In this document: piece by piece, positions 11,547 to 22,361 of the stretch
Numbering within the stretch: position 1 is the stretch's first letter
How the letters are laid out: each line of letters starts with the position of its first letter
Origin: Phlebotomus papatasi
Taxonomy: Eukaryota > Arthropoda > Insecta > Diptera > Psychodidae
DNA: 64,000 bases
Assembly (NCBI RefSeq): GCF_024763615.1
Contig: NC_077224.1
Coordinates: 68,272,712 to 68,336,711, forward strand
Reading direction: 5' to 3'
Program-made: the position numbers and the translations under genes
Notes under the pieces: generated by a model
Database searches by the model: none
Seen by the model: only the letters and a program-made list of their open reading frames with translations
Told to the model about the DNA's origin: nothing

Positions 11547-11683
11547 TAAGGACTACTGCGACACCCGTGTTCCAAAAACGAAAACCAATTTTTTTCTAAT
11601 TATTTAAAGGTCAAAATAACTTTCTGTAGTTAAAAAAGTAGTTTTGTTTTTGGGACAGTGGTGTCCCACTCGTCCGTAAAGGG
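11547..11683. repeat. 5'-truncated piggyBac-type MITE (TTAA right end)
   Basis: Right end TGGTGTCCCACTCGTCCGTA then AAGGG followed by TTAA at 11684-11687. The interior (AAAACCAATTTTTTTCTAAT, CTGTAGTTAAAAAAGTAGTT) matches the element at 40268-40411 closely. Left end is eroded. Confidence 0.65.
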
Positions 11684-11760
11684 TTAACTCATTCAGTGTA
11701 GCTTAAACCTTAACAGATAGTAATTAGTAAGTTGGACAAATAAAGGAGAGTTTTAGAGTA

Positions 11761-11959
11761 GGGGAAAGTGCCCATGCTTTACCTTTACAGGATCCTAAGC
11801 TTCAGAATAACTAGATTTTTCCTATGTTTTTCAATAAATGTGACTCATCGCACACACATTTTAAAAAACTAGGGGACAGTGCCTTGTTTTTAAAATAATT
11901 TAGTAAAAAATTTAGTAAATATGAAGCTTGGGACCGTGCAAAGCATGGGCACTTTCCCC
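11761..11959. mobile_element. 199-bp TA MITE (GGGGAAAGTGCCCATGCTTT ends)
   Basis: Left end GGGGAAAGTGCCCATGCTTT; right end AAAGCATGGGCACTTTCCCC; TA at 11759-11760 and 11960-11961. Further inverse similarity continues inward (AAGCTTC / GAAGCTT). Confidence 0.9.
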
Positions 11960-11961
11960 TA

Positions 11962-13124
11962 TATGCGTTACTCACAAAAATTATAGCCTTAAAGCAAAAA
12001 TAAGTTTAATATTTCAAAATCGAGGATTGTATTCATCGCTCACTCTTGTAAAGCTGGAGCAATAATGGACCAGAAACTGCGTCACAATTTCTCGTGCACT
12101 TCTGTACTTCGATACATTGTGCATTTTCTCCAACAGAACAGTTATACAAAATGCGCATAACTATTCGCCTCTCTCATGTGGCGGGAAAATTGAATCTGCA
12201 GGAGTGAGTGAGAAAATTGCATGAGAATTTTTCTCAGTCGCGCTTTTGCTCATTTCTCTGTGTTTGTGAATTGATATACACCTGAACCGGAATTCAAGAG
12301 GGTGCTTCTTCAGTTTACGGAACAACTTACTAAAGAAAAACTAAAAATTTAACAATCTGACGTACCTTTTTATTTGATAAATACACTTATCAATCCAGAA
12401 ATCTAGATTGTATTGAAGGCCATTTTTGCGACTTTTGCCAAAATTGACCTTGTTTGAGAAATCTTTATATTAAGCGTGAATTATCAGACATTATTTAATT
12501 ATCACAAGTCACACTAGAAAAAAAAAACTCCTTATCAGGAATATATGTTTTTTTTCGTGTAGGTTTAATAACATTGCATTATTTACAGAGTGACTGAAAT
12601 GTGGGCCTGTGAAGTGCATCAAGTTAATTTCTGTTGAGTGAAATGATACACTCAGATAAATTTGAGGTAAATTACGCGACTACAAAAACACTGTTTTTCT
12701 TTGTTAATTCAATAACGCGAGCTCATATTTTGACAACTTATGAAAATTACGTTGAAAAATTCTTTAAACAGTTTTATAAGTTCGAAAGGTGATCAGTTCT
12801 AGAAATACGAAACACCTACAGACACAAAAACGTAACCTGTGTTCAAAAAACGTAACCCAAAACAAATAAATTGAATTATCTCAGATATAGAGCAACCGAT
12901 AAAATCAAGGTATTTATCAATATTATTGCAGTCTATATTTCACTCATAAATAATCTATCGCTCAGTTCATCCAAATTCTAGATATTTTGGTTTAAATACA
13001 AAATTTACGTTTATTTTAGATTTTGTTTTTCAAAATTGCTGTACAATATCTCCCAACTTCAGCTCCAAATCGAATTTGCATGCAATCCGAGTTTGTTCAC
13101 ATTAAGCATTTCACCTACAATAGA
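11962..13124. other. non-coding DNA without recognised elements
   Basis: 12030-12260 is less AT-rich with scattered inverse similarity, but no boundaries could be drawn. No ORF or RNA gene. Confidence 0.4.
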
Positions 13125-13262
13125 GGATCTCAGTGGCGCAATAGGCAAAATCATTGGTCTTCCGGGGTGCAATACAACTGAATGTTTAGAAAAAGACATT
13201 TTTACATGGAATAAAATGTTAAAAAAATGCACTGCTTCTGCCCAATAACTCCGGAAGCATGG
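13125..13262 (+). mobile_element. tRNA-derived SINE, family 2, plus orientation
   Basis: Starts GGATCTCAGTGGCGCAATAG, has a decayed box B region (CCGGGGTGCAATACAACTGA) and then AGAAAAAGACATTTTTACAT and AATGCACTGCTTCTGCCCAA, in the same order as the 7850-8033 copy. Too diverged in box B to be an active tRNA-like promoter. Confidence 0.75.
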
Positions 13263-13716
13263 AAGAAACATTCACACTGCAGGGTAGGAGTTCCTGGACG
13301 TTCTACAATGAGACTTAGCAAATTCGCAAATTCTACCAACAAGGGATGAACAACAATATGACATGATTAAATTTGAAGCGCCCTAATTCCTTCCCAGGCT
13401 CCCGGAGTTTTGAATTTCCTCTTAGGAACGGCACTTACAACCGATAAGCATCGGTGGTGGTCCTCGATGCGAGTTTCTCCCATACACAGTGCAGTAACTC
13501 ACGAAGTTCTCGTGACATAGTAACACTACTCATGTCGCCACCTGTCACCTTCATATACTCAGTGGGCTGGCCGGGGGGGGGGGGGGGGGGGGAACGGTTC
13601 GAATATAACGGACATTGCCACAGCGAGGTTGTAGGGAACGAACTTACTTTACGGTTTTGGCGGGTAAAATGACTACACATTGTACATAGATCCCAATACG
13701 ATTAATAACAATACCC
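13263..13716. other. GC-richer stretch with an uninterrupted run of 20 G
   Basis: 13380-13680 has near-balanced composition unlike its flanks, containing CC followed by 20 G at 13573-13592. Open frames on both strands (72 and 81 codons) span it but translate the G run as poly-Gly/poly-Pro and show no domain. No element ends found. Confidence 0.45.
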
Positions 13717-13983
13717 AGGGGGATGACATTAACTCTGAAAAATGCGACCGGTTTTAGTGTAATTTTTCCCCTGTTTTCGTACACATTTCACGAGATATCT
13801 CCAAAACTATGCAGGCTGCCTATTTAGGGTTTTCGGTTGCCTCATCTTTATTAAATTGGCTTTTATTTTGTATTAGTATTTTTTGTTAATTCATTCTACA
13901 ATGACAGAAAATAGCTAATAAACTCAAAAGTTTTTTCGGCTCGCTAGAAACATATGGGAAACATAGGAAATGTCATGCCCCTG
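13717..13983. mobile_element. 267-bp MITE, family AGGGGCATGACATT
   Basis: Ends AGGGGGATGACATT and AATGTCATGCCCCTG are inverse. An inverted second copy at 57686-57959 matches over its whole length (e.g. TTTCACGAGATATCTCCAAA here; its inverse there). Confidence 0.85.
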
Positions 13984-14526
13984 ACAATACCCTACAATAA
14001 GCTGATTACTAGTTTTCTCAATCAATTAGGACTAGTAAGGATTGAAAAGTATAAATTCTGTATCAATTCGTGATGCTTAGAATCAGATGTGAACCTTTAT
14101 TTTACTAATAAAGAGTTTTATATTTATTGTACTTTATTTCTGCCTAGGCTAACTGAGAGATTTAGGTGAAAGAGTGGCTAGAGCACAATACTACCCAAGC
14201 CATTTTAATCACGTGCGAATAACATTTTCATGACCTAGTTTTTACATTATGGTAACATTTTGCTACAAAAGGGGTAATTAATGGATTTGGAGGAAATAGG
14301 GGTACAATCTTACATGGAGTAGCACTGCACACTGATTTGTATTTCTACTTGGATTACATCGACCATTTATTCAATATACAGGCGTCCTTACAGTGTCTAT
14401 GAATTCATTTAGTTTTCTTCCTTTTTTTCCACTAAAGTTACATATTTAATTATAATATCACAGTGTTCACTGTTACCCCGTGTTGGATGGTAGCCTATTT
14501 TCACCTATATTTTACTGAATTAGCTT

Positions 14527-14720
14527 ATCACACTTGCACAATAAAATTTTAATAGAATTCATATTAATTGTCGCTAATGGGCGTTCAAATATGTGATTTG
14601 TATTTTTGAGTCACTTAACATTTCGAGATTTGTCTATTTATTGAGGAAAAGATGAACTTGCCACACAGAAATTGATTTAAATTGATTTTTAGCAATTTTG
14701 CAAAAAAAAAATGTGATTTT
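14527..14720. repeat. left-half copy of the TTATCACACTTGCACA foldback family
   Basis: TTATCACACTTGCACAATAA, AATTTTAATAGAATTCATAT and TTAATTGTCGCTAATGGGCG match the left arm of the complete element at 47829-48226; the right arm is missing. Confidence 0.75.
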
Positions 14721-14892
14721 CACAAAAAAATTTTAATATAAAATTATTTATGTTTAAAGTCGATTTTGTAGAGCGTACGGCCCATTCTACAGTTGTTAAC
14801 CCAGTCGATGGCCAAACTCACTAATCCTAATCCTTCATTCCTATGACATACCCAACAAATCATCCCTAGGCGGGTGCTGAAGGTTGTTATAT

Positions 14893-15628
14893 GCACAGTA
14901 AAAAAAATTTACAATGATAAGAGTTGGTTTGCTTTTTTACCACGATTATCTCTTTCCGGACCGCAGCATATGCTGTAAGCTAATTTCGCCATTTTTTAAT
15001 CAAAAATATCTAAGCTCAGGAATTAATTGATGTCCTACAAGAATATCTTACATTTGGACATCCTTATAGTTTGTAATCATCCACAAAAATCGGATTTTTA
15101 TCAGTTCTGAATAATTAAAAAACATTGTTTTTCATAGAATATTCATATGCTTCTTTGGGTACTCAGAGTCCCAAAAGAGACGAAAGAGTTATTCTTGTAA
15201 AGTTACTGAAATTATGTATTTGAGCAAAATAAGTAATCTGAAAATGTGTATCTTAAATTTTATGTAATCATAAACTGTGTACTTAATCAATTAAATGATG
15301 AAATATTGTACTTTTTAAGTAATGTTCTGTTGCTAATGCAAAAGTACAAAGAATTCTGTAACGGAAGTGGTTTTTCTTACATTTCACGGTATCAAATTTC
15401 ACTTTCTTGTTTTACATTATGTCTTTTTTCACCGTACTGCCAAAATAAGTGAATAATCACACAGATATGTACATTTGTTTTAGAAATTTCATGTAACATT
15501 ACACAATTTTCAGACAAAATGTGTAGAAATTACATGAATGTGTGTGTACCAGTACACAGAATTACACGTTTAATGTAAAATTTACAATGAAAATCATGGT
15601 AAAGGAGACAAAATTGTTTTACTGTGTG
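14893..15628. mobile_element. possible TIR element (CACAGTAAAA ends)
   Basis: GCACAGTAAAAAAAATTTAC at 14893 and AAATTGTTTTACTGTGTGAT at 15612-15631 are inverse over about 18 bases. No clear target duplication. It is about 735 bp long and interior is AT-rich with no coding sign. Confidence 0.4.
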
Positions 15629-15714
15629 ATGCTCTTGTTGCTTATTGCAATTACCACTTATTGCAAATGGAACAAACTCTAAATATTAAATGATTCATAC
15701 ACTGCACTGGTAAA

Positions 15715-15867
15715 AATAAAAGCATCAAATTGATCCTTCTGCAAAGGATGAATGGATCAAGTTAACATGTTCCATTATCATAAATGTGCATCAAAGTTCG
15801 AAATTTGATCCAACCTTTGCAAAAAGATCAAATTTAGATCAATTTGATTCTTTTATTTTTACCAGTG
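15715..15867. mobile_element. 153-bp MITE, family CACTGGTAAAAATAA
   Basis: TIRs CACTGGTAAAAATAAAAG and its inverse; interior is a near-palindrome built of GATCAAATTTG-like words. A second copy lies at 61842-62006. Right flank is TA; the left flank is TG, so a TA target with one mutation is likely. Confidence 0.85.
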
Positions 15868-15946
15868 TAGAAACAACTCCCACAAATCACATACTTGAAA
15901 ATTAATTAACAATAAAATTAATGAGAATCATATTAACCCTTTAAGG

Positions 15947-16434
15947 ACGAGACAATTTTTACGGACTGAAAATCAACAATAAAAATTAAACTGAGAAACA
16001 TAATCAAAGATAAGTCTTACATCTAACCTTGGAAAGTTCAACAGAGTCTGATTCGGTGTATTTTGTGCTTCTCTGAACGATAGGGACAAAAATAGCCTAA
16101 ACATTTAAGTAATTTTTCTGACAATACCAATGAATAATATTTTTCGCTTTATTGATATCACGTATGAGTATTGTAAAAAGGGCTTTGCTTAAAAAAAATT
16201 CGAAGTATAAAAATTAAATAAAATCAATTATGAATTTGAGAATTTAAAAATTCGCCATTTTTGAGCTTAAATATTTACTACATATCAAATAGCTAGAGAC
16301 TTGCAAAAAATATCCTAGATTCCTTCAACCTTCTACTTTACAATTATGTACAGACATAAGAAACAAATAACTTTAGGTAGTCAGGAAAAAAAATTTCTTT
16401 ATGGGACACATGTGTTCCAATCGTCCTTAAAGGG
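15947..16434. mobile_element. 488-bp piggyBac-type MITE, TTAA target site
   Basis: TIRs CCCTTTAAGGACGAGACA and the inverse of CAATCGTCCTTAAAGGG, with TTAA on both sides (15943-15946, 16435-16438). TTAA sites and CCC ends are the piggyBac signature. Related copies: 11547-11683, 40268-40411, and a decayed right end near 53132. Confidence 0.88.
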
Positions 16435-16447
16435 TTAAAAATGTACT

Positions 16448-17041
16448 GTGCAATTTTTAGAAATCAATTGTTACTTTTTGCACTGTTATGGAATTAAAAT
16501 GAATTTAGAACTTCTTTTTCCGAGTGTATCTCGACTCGATTTTGCAAATAAAGGGGAGCTTCTGGACATATATCTCTCTCACTTTCATCAATACGGTTTT
16601 TCTTTTCGCAATTATTGCACACACTTCCATGTCCCATGTGCGCCACTGCAACACCAACAAGCAAATGGTCAGACGGTGGGTAGTAACATTGCATATGCTA
16701 TATGTTGATGCATAGCAGACATTAAGTTCTGAGCATGTGTGAGTAATGATTGCAAATATATATTCAAGTGAATGACGTTGAGCGGCGAAATATCTTGGCA
16801 TTGACGCGATTTAGCCGCGAAGAGAGAACTCAAGCACTCGTCAGTGTGTCGATACGTATGGGATTGTATTATACGATCTGTATGCACTATCGCAACCAGA
16901 CCGAAAGACCCATGGTTATGTATTCAGTTGCAACCCGTCCTCCGTTCGTGTCACACTGGCTTTCAAATTCCTGTCGCTACAATTCGATATCCTCAGTTTG
17001 TTTGACACCACCATCGGCAACAGTTGCACTAAATCCCAAAA
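16448..17041 (+). promoter_or_regulatory. GC-richer, repeat-poor segment upstream of dsx; candidate promoter / non-coding first exon
   Basis: This stretch is free of the MITEs that fill the flanks and is visibly richer in G+C and CpG than they are, especially 16780-17040. It ends with AAA|GTAAGA, a good donor, at 17042, and holds an Inr-like TCAGT at 16841. Two overlapping open frames (16448-16708 and 16750-17067, 105 codons) have no recognisable domain. Placement 1.4 kb before the DM exon fits a dsx 5' UTR exon or promoter. This is positional inference only; no TATA box or DPE at the right spacing was found. Confidence 0.25.
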
Positions 17042-18404
17042 GTAAGATTCCGCCGAGATTTTCCTAATCAGCTTGTGCATTTCGATAATCGTGTACCACG
17101 CGGCATAGCGCTGCGCGGTGCTTTGTGCTCGAGTAATAATTTCTTTTTTTTTTCTTCTTTGGACAATTTACTGCTTGTGTGAATATTGAGAAGGTGAAAT
17201 TGAGAGATTGTTAGTTGAGAATAATTGTTTCACATGAAAATATTCTCCTGTGAAATTTTTGCCAGAGACATAAAGTGAGACACAAAAAAAGAGGGAAGTT
17301 TCATTCCTTCTACTTTTAATAAAATATTGACTGAATTAAATGTACCACCCCATGGTGTTGATTGAACTGAAGTGTAAAGCAGAAAATGTTGATTAATTGC
17401 CTGTAGTACCGCAATCTTGTCGTTCATTGGCGAATCTTCGCGCAATGGTCATCAGAAATAAACTCAAGTCCTAAAGCATTATATTGGCATAACGTCTGAA
17501 TCTGACGAAGAAAGAAAAAAAAACTATAAATACTCCATTAGTTCATTTGATTGTGAAGGTGAATTTATTAAATGTCTTCTTTGATTGCAACATTGGCGCA
17601 CTTTCTTACCCAAGAGAGCTTCTCAACTGAGAAGAACCTGGGGTAGTCGGTTGCATGTGCACTAAACTTATATGCCAACAATTGTATACATTTTTGTGAC
17701 TTGTTGCTTGCAACGAAGTACATAAATACAGTGGAAGTGGCAATTATATAGGCACTTTTATCATATAGCTCTCACCACGAAAAAAAAAAACAATATAGCA
17801 GAGGAGGTAGACTTCTTAGCTTGGTATTGAGAAAAAAGTTTGAGTTTGTGTAGAATTGCAAGCTTTCGACCTGTTACTATCAAGACTATATTTATTATTA
17901 TTGAATTGTGCAAACTTTGTGCAGAAAACGTGCCATCTGCAAGAGACTCACAGAGGTAAAATCTCTTCCGTGATCCACATCAGTGACGATTAATGATTCT
18001 ATCTTAGAAGATTATCATACTGACTTCTACATAAGATTGATCCATTTAAACTGTTCAAGACATACCTTAAGTTTTGATCAAACACCTATCTCCTACAAAG
18101 TGTTGGGGTCTTCAATCATATCGCATTTGAAATCCCTGCCCTCGAGACATTTGGCCAGAAAGTCCTGTCGTTAATTGACGATATTTTCTTGGGTTATACA
18201 GAGTTATGCCAGAAGACAATCCGTGAGAAGGAAATGAGAGAAAGAAGTGGCAAAAAGTGATGAATGTTTGCCTTTGGTTGGGATAACTTCGGCAGATGTA
18301 AAAGACCTGTAAAATTACAAAAAAAAGAGAGAATTCAAAGACATTAAAACTTTTGATCAGTGACTATTGCAATTTCTGTAACATTGTGTGCAAAAAGTGA
18401 CTAA
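17042..18404. other. region between candidate first exon and dsx DM exon
   Basis: No gene and no transposon with recognisable ends seen. It contains a pyrimidine run near 17140-17160 and otherwise mixed AT-rich sequence. If 16.4-17.0 kb is a first exon, this is intron 1; if not, part of it is 5' UTR with many upstream ATGs. Confidence 0.3.
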
Positions 18405-18470
18405 ATTCTCTGTATATCTAGACTAAGTGTCAGTCTTCGGTTAAAAGTTCAATTAAGTGGGACGCTGTTG
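18405..18470 (+). other. dsx: immediate 5' UTR of the dsx DM exon
   Basis: Between the in-frame TAA at 18402-18404 and the ATG at 18471 the frame is open but has no ATG, so this is leader or intron end. Possible acceptors ending the upstream intron are ATATCTAG| (18420) and TTTTGATCAG| (18360); neither has a long polypyrimidine tract, so it is equally possible that the exon runs further upstream as one long UTR exon. In flies the DM exon of dsx is preceded by a non-coding exon. Confidence 0.5.
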
Positions 18471-19017
18471 ATGGTGTCGGAGCACAATACGTGGAGCGAC
18501 GTGATGTCCAATTCGGACCTCACAGACTCGAAAAACGAGTTGTGCGGAGGAGCCTCGAGCTCCAGCGGCAACTCATTGAGCCCGAGGACGCCACCAAATT
18601 GCGCCCGCTGCCGCAATCACGGCCTCAAGATAGCCCTTAAGGGTCACAAACGCTACTGCAAGTACCGTTACTGCAACTGCGAAAAGTGTCGTCTAACGGC
18701 CGAACGTCAGCGGGTGATGGCCTTGCAGACGGCCCTAAGACGTGCTCAGGCTCAGGACGAGGCACGTCAGATCTCCGCGGATGAGGTGCCACCGACGCCA
18801 CCGCCAGCCCCGTCCATTTGCACCCTTGCCACTCCTAAGAGTCAGTGCGATAGCGAACCACCGGCACCCATTACAGTGCCCACACCGGCACGTTCCCTAG
18901 AGGGTTCCTGCCACTCATCATCGGCCACACCCTGTTCTGCTTCCGGAGAACCCATCTCCGTGCCATCCAGCCGCAAATTGGCCCCAGTCAATCCAACCAT
19001 CAGAAATCCAACTGCAA
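18471..19017 (+). CDS. dsx: doublesex, DM-domain exon (common N-terminal part; gene continues beyond window)
   Basis: Encodes the N-terminal 182 residues plus one base of a DSX-type transcription factor, the nuclear DNA-binding switch at the bottom of the insect sex-determination cascade. The DM domain spans about residues 38-103: interlaced zinc ligands C44, C47, H59, C63 and H50, C68, C70, C73 are all present, followed by the basic recognition helix (CRLTAERQRVMALQTALRR). From memory of the Drosophila protein, the MVSE start, the block DSKN..CGGASSSSG..SPRTPPNCARC and the ligand numbering coincide, and a later VPTPA.SLEGSC..SS block is shared too. Start chosen: ATG at 18471; the preceding codon is TTG, there is an in-frame TAA at 18402 and no in-frame ATG between, although the -3 base is T (weak context). 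The frame reads on to a TAA at 19095, but the fly homology ends near residue 170 and a consensus donor cuts after 19017 (phase 1). The oligomerisation domain and the sex-specific C-termini must lie on exons outside the window. The exon is clearly GC-richer than its surroundings. Start and family are secure; the exact 3' border is inferred. Confidence 0.97.
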
Positions 19018-19023
19018 GTAAGT
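19018..19023 (+). other. dsx: dsx exon 5' splice site (GTAAGT)
   Basis: CAA|GTAAGT is a consensus donor and lies just after the last stretch alignable to fly DSX. Splicing here leaves a phase-1 junction after residue 182 (A of TAS). A second GT at 19022 (GTACCA) is far weaker. Without splicing, translation would add 26 residues rich in Tyr, Ser and Pro before the TAA at 19095-19097; that tail has no resemblance to DSX and is read as intron. Confidence 0.85.
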
Positions 19024-19159
19024 ACCATTCAAATTGTCCTTACTACGTATATGGTACCCTCTACAACAGCTACCCTACTTATGGCCACATACACTAAAAA
19101 AATATAAGCTTAATCCTCGGAGTTGAGGAAATTCTTTAAAACTTGGGATGAAGAAAGTA

Positions 19160-20066
19160 AGGGAGACTGGGGCAAAAAGTCACAAAATGGATATTTTATT
19201 TTTTTACAAGCTACTCGATCGCTTCAAAAATTTCTAATTAGCGCAGTTTTATAGGAAATTTACCGCTCTACAACTTAGTGTAAGTAATTTTGCTCTATTT
19301 TGTAATGAAATACTTTGACAATTTTGTCAAGGAAATTTTGTGACTATTCTCAAAAATGCTGGGGAAAATAGTACCAGACATTGGGTATTATCATATTTTG
19401 ATTCGCTTCATTAAAGGCTTCTGTAAAATTGAAAAAAATACCTAGAGGACATATTTTCATAGAAAATTTATTCATCTACACCTTTGTAAAACACCGTTTT
19501 CTCTGCGAGAAAAGTGAGAAAACGAGAAAAGCGCTTTTCAAGTTATTTTAGAAAAAACACACAAAAGACTGCAAATCGTTTGTCCAATGCAAACAACAAG
19601 TGACGAGACATGGTAATGACGTTTCTTTTCGCCGTGATACAACAGAAATTGCTTCGCTTTTTTGTTACTTATTGCTCTATACCCTTTGTTACTTTTTACC
19701 CCAAGTGGCCATTTGTAATAAAAGGATTTCTGGAGAAAAGAACCTTTGTGAAATTCTAAAATAGATAGCGGATTCGTATTCAAAAAATCCAAATTATTTA
19801 GAAAATACTCACCAGTGCATCAATTTTGGAAAATAAGTAGGTAATATTTGTTATCTTCTTCAAGGAAAATATTTCGAAAATAGGGTTAAAAATTTCTATA
19901 TTTTTTATTTTCTAAATTCCTTGTTTGAATTCTAAGAAACTTTCGACATTGAAGAAGGTCTATGGAGGCTATCTATAGAAAAAAAATTGAGCCGCTATCT
20001 TTTTTTACTTTGGAAGATATTGAATTTTGTATTTTTCGATTTGTGACTTTTTGCCCCAGTCTCGCC
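19160..20066. mobile_element. 907-bp TA element inserted 142 bp inside the dsx intron
   Basis: TIRs of at least 27 bases around GAGACTGGGGCAAAAAGTCA; TA at 19158-19159 and 20067-20068. It runs alongside the dsx donor without touching it. No transposase open frame was found (a minus-strand frame of 84 codons at 19538-19792 shows nothing). Probably a Tc1/mariner-type non-autonomous element. Confidence 0.85.
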
Positions 20067-20788
20067 TACTGTAATCTGACGTAAATATAGCAATATATAT
20101 TTCAACAGATAGTCCTTTACTTCACATATTTTGAAAAAGACCATTTTTAGGAAATACCAATTTCATGCCTTCCCTCATCTGACGCTTCAAAGACTGTTTT
20201 ATCGAATTTGTCTAGAGAACTGGTAGGCTTGACACACCCTGCCCTTAATGAGGGCAATGATCAAGAGATGTACAAGATGCCCAAGTAGAGGGTTACGTGC
20301 AATGATATCTATATTGTTGTAGGTTCAACTCCTCCCCCATAATCTAAAAGGAATCTAATCTACTGCTCATTTAGAACTATTTCACCTACATTATCCTTTT
20401 TGGTGAATTTCGAAATGGCCATAAGAATAGTTAGGGTAGTCGAACAGGGTGCCTTGAACTTATACTACCAGTGTTGGCTCTTAAGAAATTTATAATGAAG
20501 AATACAAAATTGAATTATCTCACTTTGATTCTACTGGTTTAATAATACACATAATCTAAACAAATATTATGTAATCACAATTACCTGAATGGTATCTTAA
20601 TTCTCTATTAATGTGGATGTTTTAGATATCCTACTAGTTTTTTTTGTGAACTACTAAAAATGTATAGGAAAATCTAATTCTTCTGTTGAAACTTAAAAAT
20701 TTTAGTGTACATTTTTTTCATGTAATGAACTTATTTGAACTCTTCAGGGGTATTACTAGAAATCTATTTCCTTATGGCTGATAGTGAA
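20067..20788. other. intronic AT-rich DNA, nothing recognised
   Basis: No repeat ends, ORFs or RNA genes seen. Confidence 0.5.
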
Positions 20789-21209
20789 CGGAAAAATAAA
20801 CCTTTCTTGATTTTTTTTCTCTTTAATTCTTCACGACGTTTCGAGGGTGGATGTCTTCTTCGTCAGATTTCGAATGTGGAGGAAAAATCACGTACGGGTT
20901 GAAAAATCTGCTCCTGCACTGCACTTGGACTTTTTTACAATTCTTTACTGTGATGCTCACCATCCAATGGACTGACAGTCAATTTTTGTGTCAGTCCATT
21001 TTTGTGTGACAGTCCATTTTTGTGTCAGTCCATTGGATGGTGAACTTCAGAGTGAAGAATTGTAAAAAAGTCCAAGTGCAGTGCAGCAGCAGACTTTCCA
21101 ACCTGTACGTCATTTTTCCTTCACATTCGAAACCTGAAGAGGACATCAATCCTCGAAACGTTGTTAAGAATTAAAGAGGAAAAAAAATTAAGAAAGATCT
21201 ATTTTTCCG
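20789..21209. mobile_element. 421-bp foldback element with tandem core
   Basis: The two arms (about 20789-20980 and 21030-21209) are inverse along nearly their whole length, from CGGAAAAATA and CTCTTTAATTCTT to CACCATCCAATGGACTGACA. The loop is a short tandem of AGTCCATTTTTGTGTC (three copies, 20977-21031). Layout resembles Foldback-type elements. The element at 62756-62994 has a similar layout but another sequence. Confidence 0.8.
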
Positions 21210-21984
21210 CCGAAATATTTCCTTAATTTTCCAAAATATTTCCTTAATTCTCCATAATATGTATTTCCTTATGTTTTCTTTACAAAGAAGAAAGTAACAT
21301 TAAATCGTTTATTTGTTGATGTTTAATTATCGTCTATATAGTCTCTAATGATGAAATTTCTAAGCATAAACCGAAGAACTAAGTATTAATGTGCAGTTTA
21401 CCGTAAACTTAAAACTTGTTACCGTACTCTAAAAGATATGCAAGAAATGGCGGGCAAAATGTGACGAAATTTTATTTTTTTTTTTTACAAACTTTATCTT
21501 AAAATATATTCTCTGTCTTAACGGAAAATGTATTTTTTAGGTAATTTGTCAAAAATCGGTTTCGTCAAAAGAAACGCCTTTGTTGATTTAGAAAAAAAAC
21601 GGAAAAGGCGACCTGGCAATGATTATGGTTACCCCTCCTTATTCCATTAAAAAAGTTCTGGAGGGAAATCTATGGGAAATCCTAGAACTGTAAATAGATT
21701 CATGTTCAGAAAAATCCAAATAATTCTAAAAATACTATTACTGATGTTTACTTTATAGTAAATACGTTGGTAAATGCGACATTTATTACACGAAAAACAA
21801 GAAACTAAGAATTAAAAAAAATATATTTGTTTTTTTAATTTAATTTTTGCTGTATTCTTCAAGATTTTGAACCTTTGAAAAAGCCCCCTCGGTCTTGATC
21901 TTGCAAAATAACGAAATTGAAATGTTTGGCTTCTTACATGTTGCTTCTACATAATATAAGTCTGATGCCGACGGAAAAAATGTA
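21210..21984. other. intronic DNA, nothing recognised
   Basis: AT-rich sequence with poly(T) near 21476 and no recognisable ends. Confidence 0.45.
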
Positions 21985-22147
21985 GGGGAGTATGGAGTAG
22001 TTTCGAGCAGAGACAGTTTTTTTTTATGACTCTTATATCAAAAGATTATGAACTACATTGTATTATATATGCAAGCTAACAAGGTTCAGAAAATTTCGGA
22101 AAATGATTTGGAAAATCTTGCATACCTGAAATTGCCCCATACTCCCT
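21985..22147. mobile_element. 163-bp MITE (GGGGAGTATGGAG ends)
   Basis: GGGGAGTATGGAGTAGTTTC is inverse to GAAATTGCCCCATACTCCC. Left TA at 21983-21984; the right duplicate has decayed. Confidence 0.75.
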
Positions 22148-22361
22148 TGCGGACATTCAGGAACTATGGGCTAAATCTTGTGAAAGAAGCCCACTTTACA
22201 GGTTCATAGTTTATATATTCTGCTAAAATTTAATGTATAGAGTGGTCAGTGAAATATTCTCAATGAAATATTCTCAATGAAATATTCTTGGCTGAAAATT
22301 AATTTATTTGCATTAGAATTTAACTTAGAAAAGAATCTTATAGACTTTTAATTTAAACATG

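Noticed and set aside
16750..17067. 105-codon open frame upstream of dsx
   Set aside because: No recognised domain, and overlapped by open frames in other phases and strand; more likely UTR or promoter sequence.
18468..18470. Possible dsx start one codon upstream (reading MMVSE)
   Set aside because: The codon at 18468 is TTG, not ATG; fly DSX begins MVSE, matching the ATG at 18471.
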